A stretch of DNA of 55,953 nt from Chloroflexota bacterium. Its GTDB lineage: Bacteria; Chloroflexota; Anaerolineae; VGOG01. Position 1 is the stretch's first letter. The number at the start of each line of letters is the position of its first letter. Of this stretch, positions 25,745 through 33,770 are shown in pieces. Location: the NCBI GenBank assembly GCA_030611885.1, contig JAUWOY010000016.1, positions 1-55,953 on the forward strand, given 5' to 3'. Both the position numbers and the translations under genes were made by a program. The notes beneath the pieces are model-generated. The model was not told the origin of the DNA and made no database searches. It saw only the letters and a program-made list of their open reading frames with translations.

Positions 25745-26053
25745 ATGGTTGAAAAAGCGGTGGACATGTTGCTCACTGAGCAAGGACTAACGGTAACTCT
25801 GAGGGAAATCGAGCCGGTGGCTCGGCAACTTCTAAGTTATTACGACGACCTCAAACGCCTTTCTACAGAGATGGGCAAATTCGAAGAACGATACAGCCTC
25901 TCCTCGGGTGATTTTTGCGCTAAGTGGGAAGATGGCCAACTCGAGGACGATACAGATTTCTTCGAATGGTTTGCCTATTGTGATACATATCGTCGCCTCG
26001 TAGAGAAGACCCACTCTCAGTGCCTCGCAAGCCAAAAGGAGAACCAACCTTGA
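25745..26053 (+). CDS. Small acidic protein of unknown function
   Basis: A 102-residue helical protein with a hydrophilic C-terminal half (FEERYSLSSGDFCAKWEDGQ and DDTDFFEWFAYCDTYRRL). The overall plan recalls the protein at 12029-12439 (a KxGM/xYSL segment then a DD..W..W segment), so the two may be members of one small-protein family. It sits between fabK and fabD and its stop overlaps the fabD TTG start by four bases. Function unknown. Confidence 0.55.
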   Translation: MVEKAVDMLLTEQGLTVTLREIEPVARQLLSYYDDLKRLSTEMGKFEERYSLSSGDFCAKWEDGQLEDDTDFFEWFAYCDTYRRLVEKTHSQCLASQKENQP

Positions 26054-26988
26054 AGATTGCCCTCATCTTCCCCGGCCAGGGCTCGCAGTACGTGGGCATG
26101 GGCCGGGATCTGTATGACACTTATGCCGAAGCAAAAGCTCTCTTCGACGAAGCCGATGCAATCATGGGCTTTGCCCTCTCCAAGCTCTGCTTCGAGGGGC
26201 CGATGCCGGAACTCGGCGACACCATCAACACCCAGCCGGCCCTCTTGACGGTCAGTGTGGCCCTGCTAAGAATACTGAAGTTGAGTCAGCTTAGTCCGGC
26301 CACCGTGGCTGGCCACAGCATGGGCGAATACACCGCTCTGGTGGCCGCCGGGGCCCTGGACTTCGCCGACGGCCTGAGGCTGGTGCGAGAGCGCGGCCGT
26401 GTGATGAAGGAAGCTGGGGAGCAGAATCCTGGCGGCATGGCTGCCGTGCTGGGTTTGGAGGCAGAAACCCTGGACGAAATCTGCCAGATGGCCAGGCAGG
26501 AGACCGGGGGGATCGCTCAGTTGGCTAACTACAACTCGCCCGGCCAGATCGTCATCTCCGGCCACAAAGAGGCCCTGGGGCGAGCCCTGGAACTGGCCAA
26601 AGAGCGAGGCGCGAGGCGGGTCATCCCGTTAGCGGTAAGCATCGCCTCCCACTCGCCGTTGATGCGGTCCGCCGCTGAGGATTTCGCCAGCGTAGTGGCC
26701 CAGATTGATTTTCACCAGCCACGGATCCCCGTGGTGGCCAACGTCACCGCCGCGCCCATCACCACCGTGGCGGAGATCAGAGAGGAGCTAGTGCAACAGC
26801 TCACCTCGACGGTGCGCTGGGTGGAGTCAGTCCAGTACATGATCGCCCAGGGCGTCACCAGCTTCGTGGAAATCGGTCCCAAGAACGTGCTGACGGGGCT
26901 AATGAGACGCATTGACAAAAGCGTGCGGACGGTGAATGTGGGAGATGTGGCGGGGGTGGAGGCTTTGACGAGAGGGAGCGAAAGATGA
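26050..26988 (+). CDS. fabD: Malonyl-CoA:ACP transacylase
   Basis: A 312-residue enzyme loading malonyl groups onto acyl carrier protein. FPGQGSQYVGMG starts the protein; the nucleophile serine is in GHSMGEY (about residue 92); the catalytic histidine lies in SIASHSPLM. A TTG start at 26050 is chosen because AAAGGAG lies eight bases upstream and it overlaps the previous stop by four bases; the longer frame from 26020 lacks support. The stop overlaps the next gene by ATGA. Confidence 0.95.
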   Translation: MKIALIFPGQGSQYVGMGRDLYDTYAEAKALFDEADAIMGFALSKLCFEGPMPELGDTINTQPALLTVSVALLRILKLSQLSPATVAGHSMGEYTALVAAGALDFADGLRLVRERGRVMKEAGEQNPGGMAAVLGLEAETLDEICQMARQETGGIAQLANYNSPGQIVISGHKEALGRALELAKERGARRVIPLAVSIASHSPLMRSAAEDFASVVAQIDFHQPRIPVVANVTAAPITTVAEIREELVQQLTSTVRWVESVQYMIAQGVTSFVEIGPKNVLTGLMRRIDKSVRTVNVGDVAGVEALTRGSER

Positions 26989-27251
26989 GCGTCCAAAATA
27001 TGAACATCGAAGGGCAAACATCCTTGAGGGAGCGTGCCCTATGGGACGATGCTTTGTATGCGAAGCACGGAAGATTATTTGAAGCGGAACATCGGGGTGA
27101 ATTCATCGCCATCAGCTACGATGGTCTGACGATCGTTGCAAAGGACGACATGGAGGTATTGAAGGTCGCTCTGGAACGCTTTGGGAGCGGCAACTTTGCT
27201 TTTCGGCGCATTGGCTTCAGGACTCTGGGCAAATGGAGAGTCGCTCAATGA
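26985..27251 (+). CDS. Small protein of unknown function in the fabD-fabG insert
   Basis: An 88-residue protein with a plausible compact fold: a helix-rich N-terminus, then FIAISYDGLTIVAKDDMEV and a basic C-terminus. It is coupled to fabD by an ATGA overlap and to the next short frame by another ATGA overlap. No family recognised. It lies at the 5' end of the accessory block separating fabD and fabG. Confidence 0.55.
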   Translation: MSVQNMNIEGQTSLRERALWDDALYAKHGRLFEAEHRGEFIAISYDGLTIVAKDDMEVLKVALERFGSGNFAFRRIGFRTLGKWRVAQ

Positions 27252-27366
27252 TCGTTAGCGAAAACTATCCCTATGTTCAAGTACGGCTGTCTGCACGTGA
27301 ACAGCTAGAGCTTCCGAAAAAGGAGGTTATGAAAAATGAGATTCACTGTGATTGTGGAGAGGGGTG
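27248..27366 (+). other. Short residual open frame upstream of hicB
   Basis: An ATG at 27248 (overlapping the previous stop as ATGA) opens a 39-codon frame reading MIVSENYPYVQVRLSAREQ and ending at 27366, inside hicB. It could be the 5' end of a gene truncated by the hicBA insertion or a short real peptide. I cannot decide, and the identity is unknown. Confidence 0.3.
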
Positions 27367-27608
27367 AAGAAAGCGGTTACGTTGTGCATTGCCCAGAACT
27401 CAAAGGGTGCTGGTCGCAGGGTAACACAATCCCTGAAGCGCTAGAGCGCATTACTGAGTCTATAGCTGGCTGTCTGGAAGCTAGAATCGCCAAAGCTATC
27501 AGAAAAGCAGAGGCCTCTCTAGAAGAAAGGGCCGAGGAGAAGTTTACAATACCGCTGGAATTCATCAATCTCGCCAAAGTAGAAAGCAAAGAAGTCGTTT
27601 ATGCCTAA
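27336..27608 (+). CDS. hicB: HicB-type antitoxin
   Basis: A 90-residue protein of the HicB family: a partial RNase H-like fold with FTVIVERGEESGYVVHCPEL, then GCWSQGNTIPEALERITESI. It ends with a short tail rather than a clear DNA-binding domain. HicB neutralises HicA; gene order is antitoxin then toxin with an eight-base overlap, common for short HicB forms. AAGGAGG lies upstream. Confidence 0.85.
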   Translation: MRFTVIVERGEESGYVVHCPELKGCWSQGNTIPEALERITESIAGCLEARIAKAIRKAEASLEERAEEKFTIPLEFINLAKVESKEVVYA

Positions 27609-27855
27609 GCTGCCTCGTGCGCCAGGTCTCAAGCACGTCAAAGCTTTTCAACGAGATGGGTGGATCCTCGATCGTATTAAAGGGAGCCACTACATCTTGG
27701 TGAAAGAAGGGCATGAGGCCATTTTATCTGTCCCCGTGCATGGCAGGGAGATTCTCGATCTGGGAACCTTGAAGGGCTTGATTAGGGACGCTGATCTTAC
27801 TAACCGAGAATACATCGAACTCTTCCACAAGCGAAAGAAATGGAGAGAAAGATGA
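27601..27855 (+). CDS. hicA: HicA-type mRNA interferase toxin
   Basis: An 84-residue protein with the HicA double-stranded-RNA-binding fold. It has [18 protein letters not shown], in which the histidine after GS is the expected catalytic residue, and [19 protein letters not shown]. HicA proteins cleave mRNA and are held inactive by HicB. The stop overlaps the fabG ATG as ATGA, so the toxin reads into the fatty acid operon. Confidence 0.85.
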   Translation: MPKLPRAPGLKHVKAFQRDGWILDRIKGSHYILVKEGHEAILSVPVHGREILDLGTLKGLIRDADLTNREYIELFHKRKKWRER

Positions 27856-28601
27856 GCTTACAAGATAAAGTCGCCGTCGTCACCGGCAGTTCGCGGGGCA
27901 TCGGGCGGGCTATCGCCCTTAAATTGGCCAGCTTGGGAGCCAAGGTGGTGGTCAATTATCGCGCTAATGCCGAGGCGGCTCATGAGGTCGTGGAGGCCAT
28001 CGGGGCCCAGGGCGGCCAGGCTATCGCCGTCCAGGCCGATGTGAGAGATGCGGACGATGCGAAGAGGCTCATCAAGACGGCTCAAACGACTTACAGCGGG
28101 CTGGATATTTTGGTGAACAACGCCGGCACCACCCGCGATACGCTTCTCTTGCGTATGTCGGAGAAAGACTGGGATCTGGTTATCAATACTAACCTCAAGG
28201 GGGCTTTCAACTGCACCAAGGCCGCCATCCGGCCCATGATGCGCCAGCGCTATGGCCGCATCGTCAACATCACCTCGGTCGCGGGGCTGGCGGGCAACCC
28301 AGGCCAGGCCAACTATTCCGCCGCCAAAGCGGGGCTGGTGGGCTTCACCAAAGCCGTGGCCAAGGAGGTCGGCTCGCGCCACATCACCGTCAACGCCGTG
28401 GCTCCCGGCTACATCCCCACCGACCTGACGGCGAGTCTGCCCCAGGCACTGGTCGAGAAGGCCATCGAGATGACGCCGCTGGGACGGCCTGGTACTTCTG
28501 AGGAAATAGCCAACGCCGTGGCCTTCCTGGTCTCTGATGAGGCCACTTATATCACCGGCGTGGTGTTGCGTGTTGATGGCGGCCTGGCCATGATGGGATA
28601 G
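27852..28601 (+). CDS. fabG: 3-oxoacyl-ACP reductase
   Basis: A 249-residue short-chain dehydrogenase: [12 protein letters not shown] (cofactor loop), NNAG, catalytic Ser in ITSVAG and YSAAK. FabG reduces 3-oxoacyl-ACP with NADPH. The ATG at 27852 overlaps hicA by four bases; an in-frame ATG at 27840 lies inside hicA. acpP and fabF, the usual next genes, are not in the window; an Asp23 gene follows instead. Confidence 0.95.
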   Translation: MSLQDKVAVVTGSSRGIGRAIALKLASLGAKVVVNYRANAEAAHEVVEAIGAQGGQAIAVQADVRDADDAKRLIKTAQTTYSGLDILVNNAGTTRDTLLLRMSEKDWDLVINTNLKGAFNCTKAAIRPMMRQRYGRIVNITSVAGLAGNPGQANYSAAKAGLVGFTKAVAKEVGSRHITVNAVAPGYIPTDLTASLPQALVEKAIEMTPLGRPGTSEEIANAVAFLVSDEATYITGVVLRVDGGLAMMG

Positions 28602-28616
28602 TAAGGAGATGCTAAA

Positions 28617-28967
28617 GTGAAAGAGAAGTTGGGAAAAGTGATCATCGCTCCCGGCGTTCTAGTTACCATTGCCAGACTTACCACCCTCTCCACGCCCGGA
28701 GTAGTGAGGATGAGCGCTGGCTGGACGGATAGCATGGGGCGCTTGCTGCGGCGCAGAGGGCCGGGCGATGGGGTCAGGATAGAGGTTGAAGACAACACCG
28801 TCAGCGTAGACCTGTACATCGTCGTTGAGCAAGACGTGAACATGCTGGAGCTAAGCCAAGAGATCCAGGCCGAGGTGAGTCGCGCCATCCATGACATGGT
28901 AGGCATGGAGGTCAAAGAGGTCAACATCCACATCCAGGATGTGGAGATTCCGCGTAACGAAGATTAA
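28617..28967 (+). CDS. Asp23/Gls24 family protein (second copy)
   Basis: A 116-residue Asp23/Gls24-like protein starting GKVIIAPGVLVTIARLTTLSTPG and ending MEVKEVNIHIQDVEI. GTG start, AAGGAG upstream. It sits between fabG and nusB, a position Asp23-like genes occupy in several Gram-positive lineages. Distinct from the copy at 12875 by length and a missing N-terminal block; likely envelope-associated, function unproven. Confidence 0.8.
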   Translation: MKEKLGKVIIAPGVLVTIARLTTLSTPGVVRMSAGWTDSMGRLLRRRGPGDGVRIEVEDNTVSVDLYIVVEQDVNMLELSQEIQAEVSRAIHDMVGMEVKEVNIHIQDVEIPRNED

Positions 28968-28993
28968 CAAAAGAGCAAACCAGGATACCAGTA

Positions 28994-29443
28994 GTGAAAG
29001 TCCGACATCGCGCTCGAATTGTGGCTTTGCAGGCTTTGTATGAGATTGACATCGCCCGTCACGACCCCGAAGTGGTCCTGCAACAGCGACTAGCCTATAA
29101 ACCCCTTCCCGAAGCAGGGCGCGTTTTTGCCCGCACTCTGGTGCAAGGCATCCTCGAGCATCAGGCTGATTTGGATGCCCTGATCCAAGACAACGCCCCC
29201 GAATGGCCTCTGGATCAGGTGGCCGTCGTAGATAGAAACATCCTGCGCATGGCCATTTTCGAGTTCGTCGTCGAGGGGAACACGCCGGTGAAAGTAGCCA
29301 TCAACGAAGCCGTGGAGCTGGCCAAGTTGTTCGGCAGCGATAGCTCAGGACGCTTTGTGAACGGCGTTCTGGGGGCCATCGTGTCCAAAGGCGTTGGCTC
29401 AAGTCACTGGGAGAGAGCGCCTACAGCTACAGAATCAAGGTGA
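28994..29443 (+). CDS. nusB: Transcription antitermination factor NusB
   Basis: A 149-residue protein with the NusB signatures RHRARIVALQALYEIDI, VDRNILRMAIFEF and VAINEAVELAKLF...FVNGVLGAI. NusB with NusE binds boxA in rRNA leaders to prevent early termination. That is notable here because the window also holds an rrn operon with terminator-like hairpins in its leaders. GTG start; follows the Asp23 gene closely. Confidence 0.95.
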   Translation: MKVRHRARIVALQALYEIDIARHDPEVVLQQRLAYKPLPEAGRVFARTLVQGILEHQADLDALIQDNAPEWPLDQVAVVDRNILRMAIFEFVVEGNTPVKVAINEAVELAKLFGSDSSGRFVNGVLGAIVSKGVGSSHWERAPTATESR

Positions 29444-29446
29444 GAG

Positions 29447-29869
29447 ATGAATTTTTTCAACATAGGCCCCGCTGAATTGTTGCTTATCTTCGCCATTGCT
29501 CTGATCGTCGTTGGGCCGCGCCGATTGCCGGAAATAGCCCAGAGCCTCGGCAAAATCGTCAACGACGTAAGGAAGATGTCGCAAGAGTTCACCGTGGATG
29601 TGATGCGAGAGGTGAACGCCCCTGCCAGAGAGGACGAAGCCCTTAACTTTGTTAAGGACGAAGCTAAAGAAATCGCGGCTCAAGACGTTTCTGAGCAGCC
29701 AGTCCAGAGCCTCGGCAAAATCATCAACGACGTAAGGGAAATATCACAGGAGTTCACGGAAGAGATAACGCGAGAGCTTACTGTCTCCCTCGACCCCAAA
29801 GAGAGCGGGGCTAAGAAAATCGCAGACCAGAATGTTTCCGAGAAACCAGCCCAAGGGGATCAGGCTTAA
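29447..29869 (+). CDS. tatB: TatA/TatB-like translocase subunit with internal duplication
   Basis: A 140-residue protein. It begins FNIGPAELLLIFAIALIVVG, the TatA/B transmembrane helix, and RRLPEIAQSLGKI, the amphipathic helix. A second QSLGKIINDVREISQEFTEE block about 54 residues later repeats QSLGKIVNDVRKMSQEFTVD, and the following AKEIAAQDVSEQP also recurs as AKKIADQNVSEKP, so the C-terminal region is a two-copy tandem duplication. It is followed by tatC with a one-base overlap. Whether it acts as TatA or TatB is unclear. Confidence 0.85.
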   Translation: MNFFNIGPAELLLIFAIALIVVGPRRLPEIAQSLGKIVNDVRKMSQEFTVDVMREVNAPAREDEALNFVKDEAKEIAAQDVSEQPVQSLGKIINDVREISQEFTEEITRELTVSLDPKESGAKKIADQNVSEKPAQGDQA

Positions 29870-30567
29870 TGGCTGAAGAGAAACAAGAGAGCATCATCGA
29901 ACACCTGGAGGAACTGCGGGGCCGGCTGATAAGGTCAGTCATTGCCTTGACTGTCACCACTCTCTTTAGCTTCATCTTCGCCAGACAGTTCCTGCAACTT
30001 CTCATCGCTCCTATGGGAGAAACCCCGCCTGTGAGTTTATCCCCTACTACGAACATCGTCGTTTTCGCCAAGGTGGCCCTCATCAGCGGCGTGGCCCTGG
30101 CCATGCCGGTCCTCGTTTATCAGTTAATAAGCTTTATCGCGCCGGGATTAACAGCGCAGGAGAGAAGGTATCTTTATCTTGTCCTGCCTGGGGCGACCGT
30201 CTCTTTCGTGGCGGGTGTAGCTTTTGCCTATTTCGTTATGCTGCCCAGAACTATCCCCTTCCTCAAAGGTTTTCTAGGCGATGTCATTCAACCGAGTTGG
30301 TCTATAGACAAATACATCTCTTTCATTACTTTCCTCCTCTTCTGGGTGGGCGTGAGCTTCGAAACGCCGCTTTTGATCTTCTTTTTGGCCAAATTAGGCA
30401 TCGTCACTTCTGCGTCCCTTTCCCGCTATCGCAAATACGCCATCCTGGTTGTGGCTGTCATCGCTGCGGTCATCACTCCCACCCCTGACCCTTTCAACAT
30501 GATATTGATAATGCTACCGCTGATAGTTCTCTACGAGATCGGCATACTGCTGGCCAGGCTGGCTTAG
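29869..30567 (+). CDS. tatC: Twin-arginine translocase subunit TatC
   Basis: A 232-residue polytopic membrane protein with six hydrophobic segments. Landmarks are the N-terminal HLEELRGRLIRS motif, FAYFVMLPRTIPF and the F-x-x-GVSFETPLLIFFLA segment. TatC recognises twin-arginine signal peptides and exports folded proteins. Co-transcribed with the TatA/B-like gene. AGATTAATGG-type overlap: its ATG overlaps the tatB stop by one base. Confidence 0.95.
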   Translation: MAEEKQESIIEHLEELRGRLIRSVIALTVTTLFSFIFARQFLQLLIAPMGETPPVSLSPTTNIVVFAKVALISGVALAMPVLVYQLISFIAPGLTAQERRYLYLVLPGATVSFVAGVAFAYFVMLPRTIPFLKGFLGDVIQPSWSIDKYISFITFLLFWVGVSFETPLLIFFLAKLGIVTSASLSRYRKYAILVVAVIAAVITPTPDPFNMILIMLPLIVLYEIGILLARLA

Positions 30568-30609
30568 AGTCCAAAGATAAAGACTACAAGCAAAGGAGCG
30601 AATCGTTCA

Positions 30610-31926
30610 ATGGCGAAGGACCGAGTTCTCATCATGGGGGCCGCCGGGCGTGACTTCCACAACTTCAACGTCTATTTCCGAGGCAACGAAGCCTACGAAG
30701 TGGTCGCTTTCACCGCTACCCAGATCCCCAACATTGACGAAAGAAGCTATCCCCCAGAACTGGCCGGCCCCACTTATCCTGACGGCATCCCCATCTACCC
30801 GGAAAGCAAGCTGACCGAACTGATCGAGGAACTGGACGTTGACCAGGTTGTTTTCGGTTACAGTGACGTGTCCTATGACTACCTGATGCACCGAGCCTCG
30901 ATGGTCTTGGCCGCCGGGGCCGACTTCCGTCTGATGGGTGGGAAGACGACCATGCTGAAGGCCAGGGTGCCCGTGGTTTCGGTGTGCGCTGTGCGTACCG
31001 GATCGGGCAAGAGCCAGACCAGCCGCCGGGTGTCAGACATCCTGCGAGAGATGGGCAAAAAGGTAGTGATCATTCGCCACCCCATGCCCTACGGCGATCT
31101 GAGAGAACAGGTTTGTCAGCGGTTCGCCTCCTACGAGGACCTGGATCGCTACAAATGTACCATTGAGGAGCGAGAGGAGTACGAACCCCACCTCGACCGG
31201 GGCGTGGTGGTCTACGCTGGCGTTGACTACGAAAAGATCCTGCGGGAGGCCGAGCAAGAGGCCGATGTTATCCTTTGGGACGGAGGCAACAACGACCTAC
31301 CATTCTACAAGCCGGATCTGCACATCGTGGTAGCCGATCCCCACCGGGCTGGCCACGAGCTGGTTTATCATCCTGGCGAGGCCAATCTGCGTCTGGCCGA
31401 TGTGGTGGTCATCAACAAGATTGACACCGCCGATCTGGAGAACGTGGCCACCGTGCGGGAAAATGTGCGAGCCACCAATCCCGAGGCTGTCATCATCGAG
31501 GCCGCCTCGCCCATTTTCGTCGAGGACCCGGCGGCCATCCGGGGCAAGCGGGTGCTGGTGGTGGAGGACGGGCCTACGCTGACCCATGGGGGGATGGCCT
31601 ACGGGGCAGGCATCGTGGCCGCCAGGCGGTTTGGCGCGGCGGAGATCGTAGACCCCCGACTCTACGCCGTAGGCTCCATCGTCGCAACCTTCGAGAAATA
31701 CCCCCAGACGGGGCCGCTGCTGCCGGCCATGGGCTACGGCGAGCAGCAGATCGAGGAGCTAGAGGAGACCATCAACGCCACCCCCTGCGACTTGGTCATC
31801 GTCGCCACCCCCATTGACCTGCGGCGGATTGTGGAGATCCGCTGTCCTACCCAGCGGGTACGCTACGAGTTGCAAGAGATCGGGCAGCCGACGCTAGAAG
31901 AGGTGCTGGCCGAGGTCTTTGGCTAG
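30610..31926 (+). CDS. Cyclic 2,3-diphosphoglycerate synthase-like GTPase
   Basis: A 438-residue protein matching the cDPG synthetase family: KDRVLIMGAAGRDFHNFNVYF at the N-terminus, the P-loop VRTGSGKSQTSRR near residue 135, VVINKID and a VEDGPTLTHGGMAYGAG segment. In some methanogens this enzyme makes cyclic 2,3-diphosphoglycerate, a heat-protecting solute. Bacterial relatives are often annotated only as GTPases, so the product here is uncertain. It is free-standing between tatC and a toxin-antitoxin pair. Confidence 0.8.
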   Translation: MAKDRVLIMGAAGRDFHNFNVYFRGNEAYEVVAFTATQIPNIDERSYPPELAGPTYPDGIPIYPESKLTELIEELDVDQVVFGYSDVSYDYLMHRASMVLAAGADFRLMGGKTTMLKARVPVVSVCAVRTGSGKSQTSRRVSDILREMGKKVVIIRHPMPYGDLREQVCQRFASYEDLDRYKCTIEEREEYEPHLDRGVVVYAGVDYEKILREAEQEADVILWDGGNNDLPFYKPDLHIVVADPHRAGHELVYHPGEANLRLADVVVINKIDTADLENVATVRENVRATNPEAVIIEAASPIFVEDPAAIRGKRVLVVEDGPTLTHGGMAYGAGIVAARRFGAAEIVDPRLYAVGSIVATFEKYPQTGPLLPAMGYGEQQIEELEETINATPCDLVIVATPIDLRRIVEIRCPTQRVRYELQEIGQPTLEEVLAEVFG

Positions 31927-32001
31927 GATGCAGGTCTGCGACCTCTGCAGAATCTTTCGCCGCGGGAACTGCACGGCCAGATGTTATTTGAGGAGGATGG
32001 A

Positions 32002-32307
32002 ATGGCAACAATGTCTTTCACCGGGACAATTAGTGCAACCGACTTTCGCCATCGTTTGAAGGCAGCTTTGGATGAAGTTGACCGCTCAGGAGACTTTTTG
32101 GTAATAACCAGGAGGGGCGAACCGCGCTTTGTCGTCCTCACTCTGGACAGCTATGAGAACTTGATAGACGCAAAGCTGGTCGCCAGTCCTCTGTTGCAAA
32201 AGCGGCTGTCCGAAGCGCGTGCCCATTATGCGGCTGGCGAGGGAGGTAGCTACGAGGTGTTGCGTCAAGAATTGCTGGAAGAAAGCGACAATACCGATGC
32301 CAGCTGA
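32002..32307 (+). CDS. Phd/YefM-type antitoxin
   Basis: A 101-residue protein with the N-terminal Phd/YefM fold: MSFTGTISATDFRHRLKAALDEV, then FLVITRRGEPRFVVLTLDSYENL. Such proteins bind DNA as dimers and neutralise a RelE-type toxin with their C-terminus. GAGGAGG lies just before the ATG at 32002. It overlaps the following toxin gene by 11 bases. Confidence 0.75.
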   Translation: MATMSFTGTISATDFRHRLKAALDEVDRSGDFLVITRRGEPRFVVLTLDSYENLIDAKLVASPLLQKRLSEARAHYAAGEGGSYEVLRQELLEESDNTDAS

Positions 32308-32590
32308 ATACGAAATCCTTTACGCCGACAAGCGAGTGGAGAAGCAGCTTCGTTCATTGCCCCAGGCCGTTCTTAGAAAGCTGGACCGCAAGTTGATGAG
32401 GCTCAAAACGAACCCGCGAGCGCGGGGTGTAAAGAAGCTCAAAGGCATCAAGCCGCCCTTGTATGAGCTAAGGGTTTGGCCTTACCGGGTGCTCTTTGAT
32501 ATCAACGATGAGGCGCGGGAGATAGTGATCTACGAGATCATCCACCGCCGCGACCTGGAGAAGTACTTGAGACAATTCGTGGTTCTGTGA
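32297..32590 (+). CDS. RelE/ParE-family toxin
   Basis: A 97-residue basic protein with the RelE/ParE fold: KRVEKQLRSLPQAVLRKLDRKL, then YELRVWPYRVLFDI and IVIYEIIHRRDLEKYL. It is probably a ribosome-dependent mRNA interferase or gyrase poison, held by the preceding antitoxin. The ATG at 32297 lies inside the antitoxin's last codons; an upstream frame begins at 32219 without a ribosome site. The acyl-CoA cluster starts 14 bases later. Confidence 0.8.
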   Translation: MPAEYEILYADKRVEKQLRSLPQAVLRKLDRKLMRLKTNPRARGVKKLKGIKPPLYELRVWPYRVLFDINDEAREIVIYEIIHRRDLEKYLRQFVVL

Positions 32591-32603
32591 AAGGAGGCAA
32601 AGT

Positions 32604-33770
32604 ATGTCCAACAGAGTAGCCATCGTGGGCGTAGGTTGCACCGGTTTTAGTCCTCTCACCCCTGAGGTCTCGTACAAGGAGATCATGTACGAGGCCGCGG
32701 TCAGGGCCTACGAGGATGCCGGCGTCAATCCACGCCGCGACGTCCAAAGCTTCGTCACCGTGGCTGAGGACTTCATTGAGGGCACGAGCATCTTCGACGA
32801 GTACGTGCCCGACCAAATCGGGGCTTTGCTCAAGCCCACCTGTACCATCCCCGGCGAGGGGATCCACGGCCTCATCACCGCTTACATGCAGATCGCCAGC
32901 GGCATCGTGGACGTCGTGGCGGTGGAAGGGCACAGCAAGGCGTCCAACGTGCTGACGCTGCCCTACATCACGGCCTACGCCATGGACCCGGTGCTCAACC
33001 GCCCCCTGGCGGCCAACCCGGTGTTCATCGCCGGCATGGAGATGAACCGCTACCTGCACGTGACGGGCGCCACGCGAGAGCAATGCGCCCAGGTAGTGGC
33101 CAAGAACAAGCGCAACGCTCTCTACAACCCCGCTGCCGCCTACGGCGCAGCCATCGAGCCGGAGGACGTCCTGAATTCGGAGATGGTCGCCTATCCCCTG
33201 ACCCAGCAGGACATCAGCCCCCACGCCGATGGTGCCATCGTGTTGGTGTTGGCAGCGGCGGAGGTGGCCGAGAGCCTGACCGACGTGCCCATCTGGATCC
33301 GGGGCATCGGCTGGTGCAACGATTCGCCCTCGCTGGAGAACCGGGCCTGGGCTCGTGCCATCTACGCCGAGGAAGCGGGCCGCATGGCCTACGAGATGGC
33401 CGGCATCCGCAATCCCTGGCAGGAAATTGACTTCGCCGAGGTTGACGACGCCTTCTCCTACAAGGAGCTCCAGCATCTGGAAGCGCTGCACTTCTGCCGC
33501 TTCGGCGAGGCCGGCCTCATCACCGAAGAGGGGGTGACGGGGATCGGCGGCGAGTTGCCGGTCAACGTCTCCGGCGGCAGCCTGGGATGTGGCCATCTGC
33601 TGGACGCTTCGGGGCTGGCGCGAGTGCTGGAAGTGGTGTTGCAACTACGTGGCGAGGCCGGCCCGCGGCAGCTCCCGGACGTGGAAACGGGCCTGGCCTT
33701 CGGTTGGCGCAGCGTGCCAACCACCAGCGGGGCAGCGGTGATTTTGAGCAATTTAGGAGGCAAATCATGA
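32604..33770 (+). CDS. Thiolase-like protein 1 (SCP2-thiolase type)
   Basis: A 388-residue thiolase-fold protein of the lipid-transfer / acetyl-CoA acetyltransferase type. A likely nucleophile Cys80 sits in KPTCTIPGEG. The C-terminal catalytic loop keeps a histidine, H331, in SLGCGHLLDASG. AAAGGAGG precedes the start. It is coupled to a second thiolase-like gene by ATGA overlap and followed by two DUF35 genes, the typical pairing of such thiolases with zinc-ribbon/OB partners. Likely an acyl-CoA thiolase or aldolase subunit; substrate unknown. Confidence 0.8.
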   Translation: MSNRVAIVGVGCTGFSPLTPEVSYKEIMYEAAVRAYEDAGVNPRRDVQSFVTVAEDFIEGTSIFDEYVPDQIGALLKPTCTIPGEGIHGLITAYMQIASGIVDVVAVEGHSKASNVLTLPYITAYAMDPVLNRPLAANPVFIAGMEMNRYLHVTGATREQCAQVVAKNKRNALYNPAAAYGAAIEPEDVLNSEMVAYPLTQQDISPHADGAIVLVLAAAEVAESLTDVPIWIRGIGWCNDSPSLENRAWARAIYAEEAGRMAYEMAGIRNPWQEIDFAEVDDAFSYKELQHLEALHFCRFGEAGLITEEGVTGIGGELPVNVSGGSLGCGHLLDASGLARVLEVVLQLRGEAGPRQLPDVETGLAFGWRSVPTTSGAAVILSNLGGKS

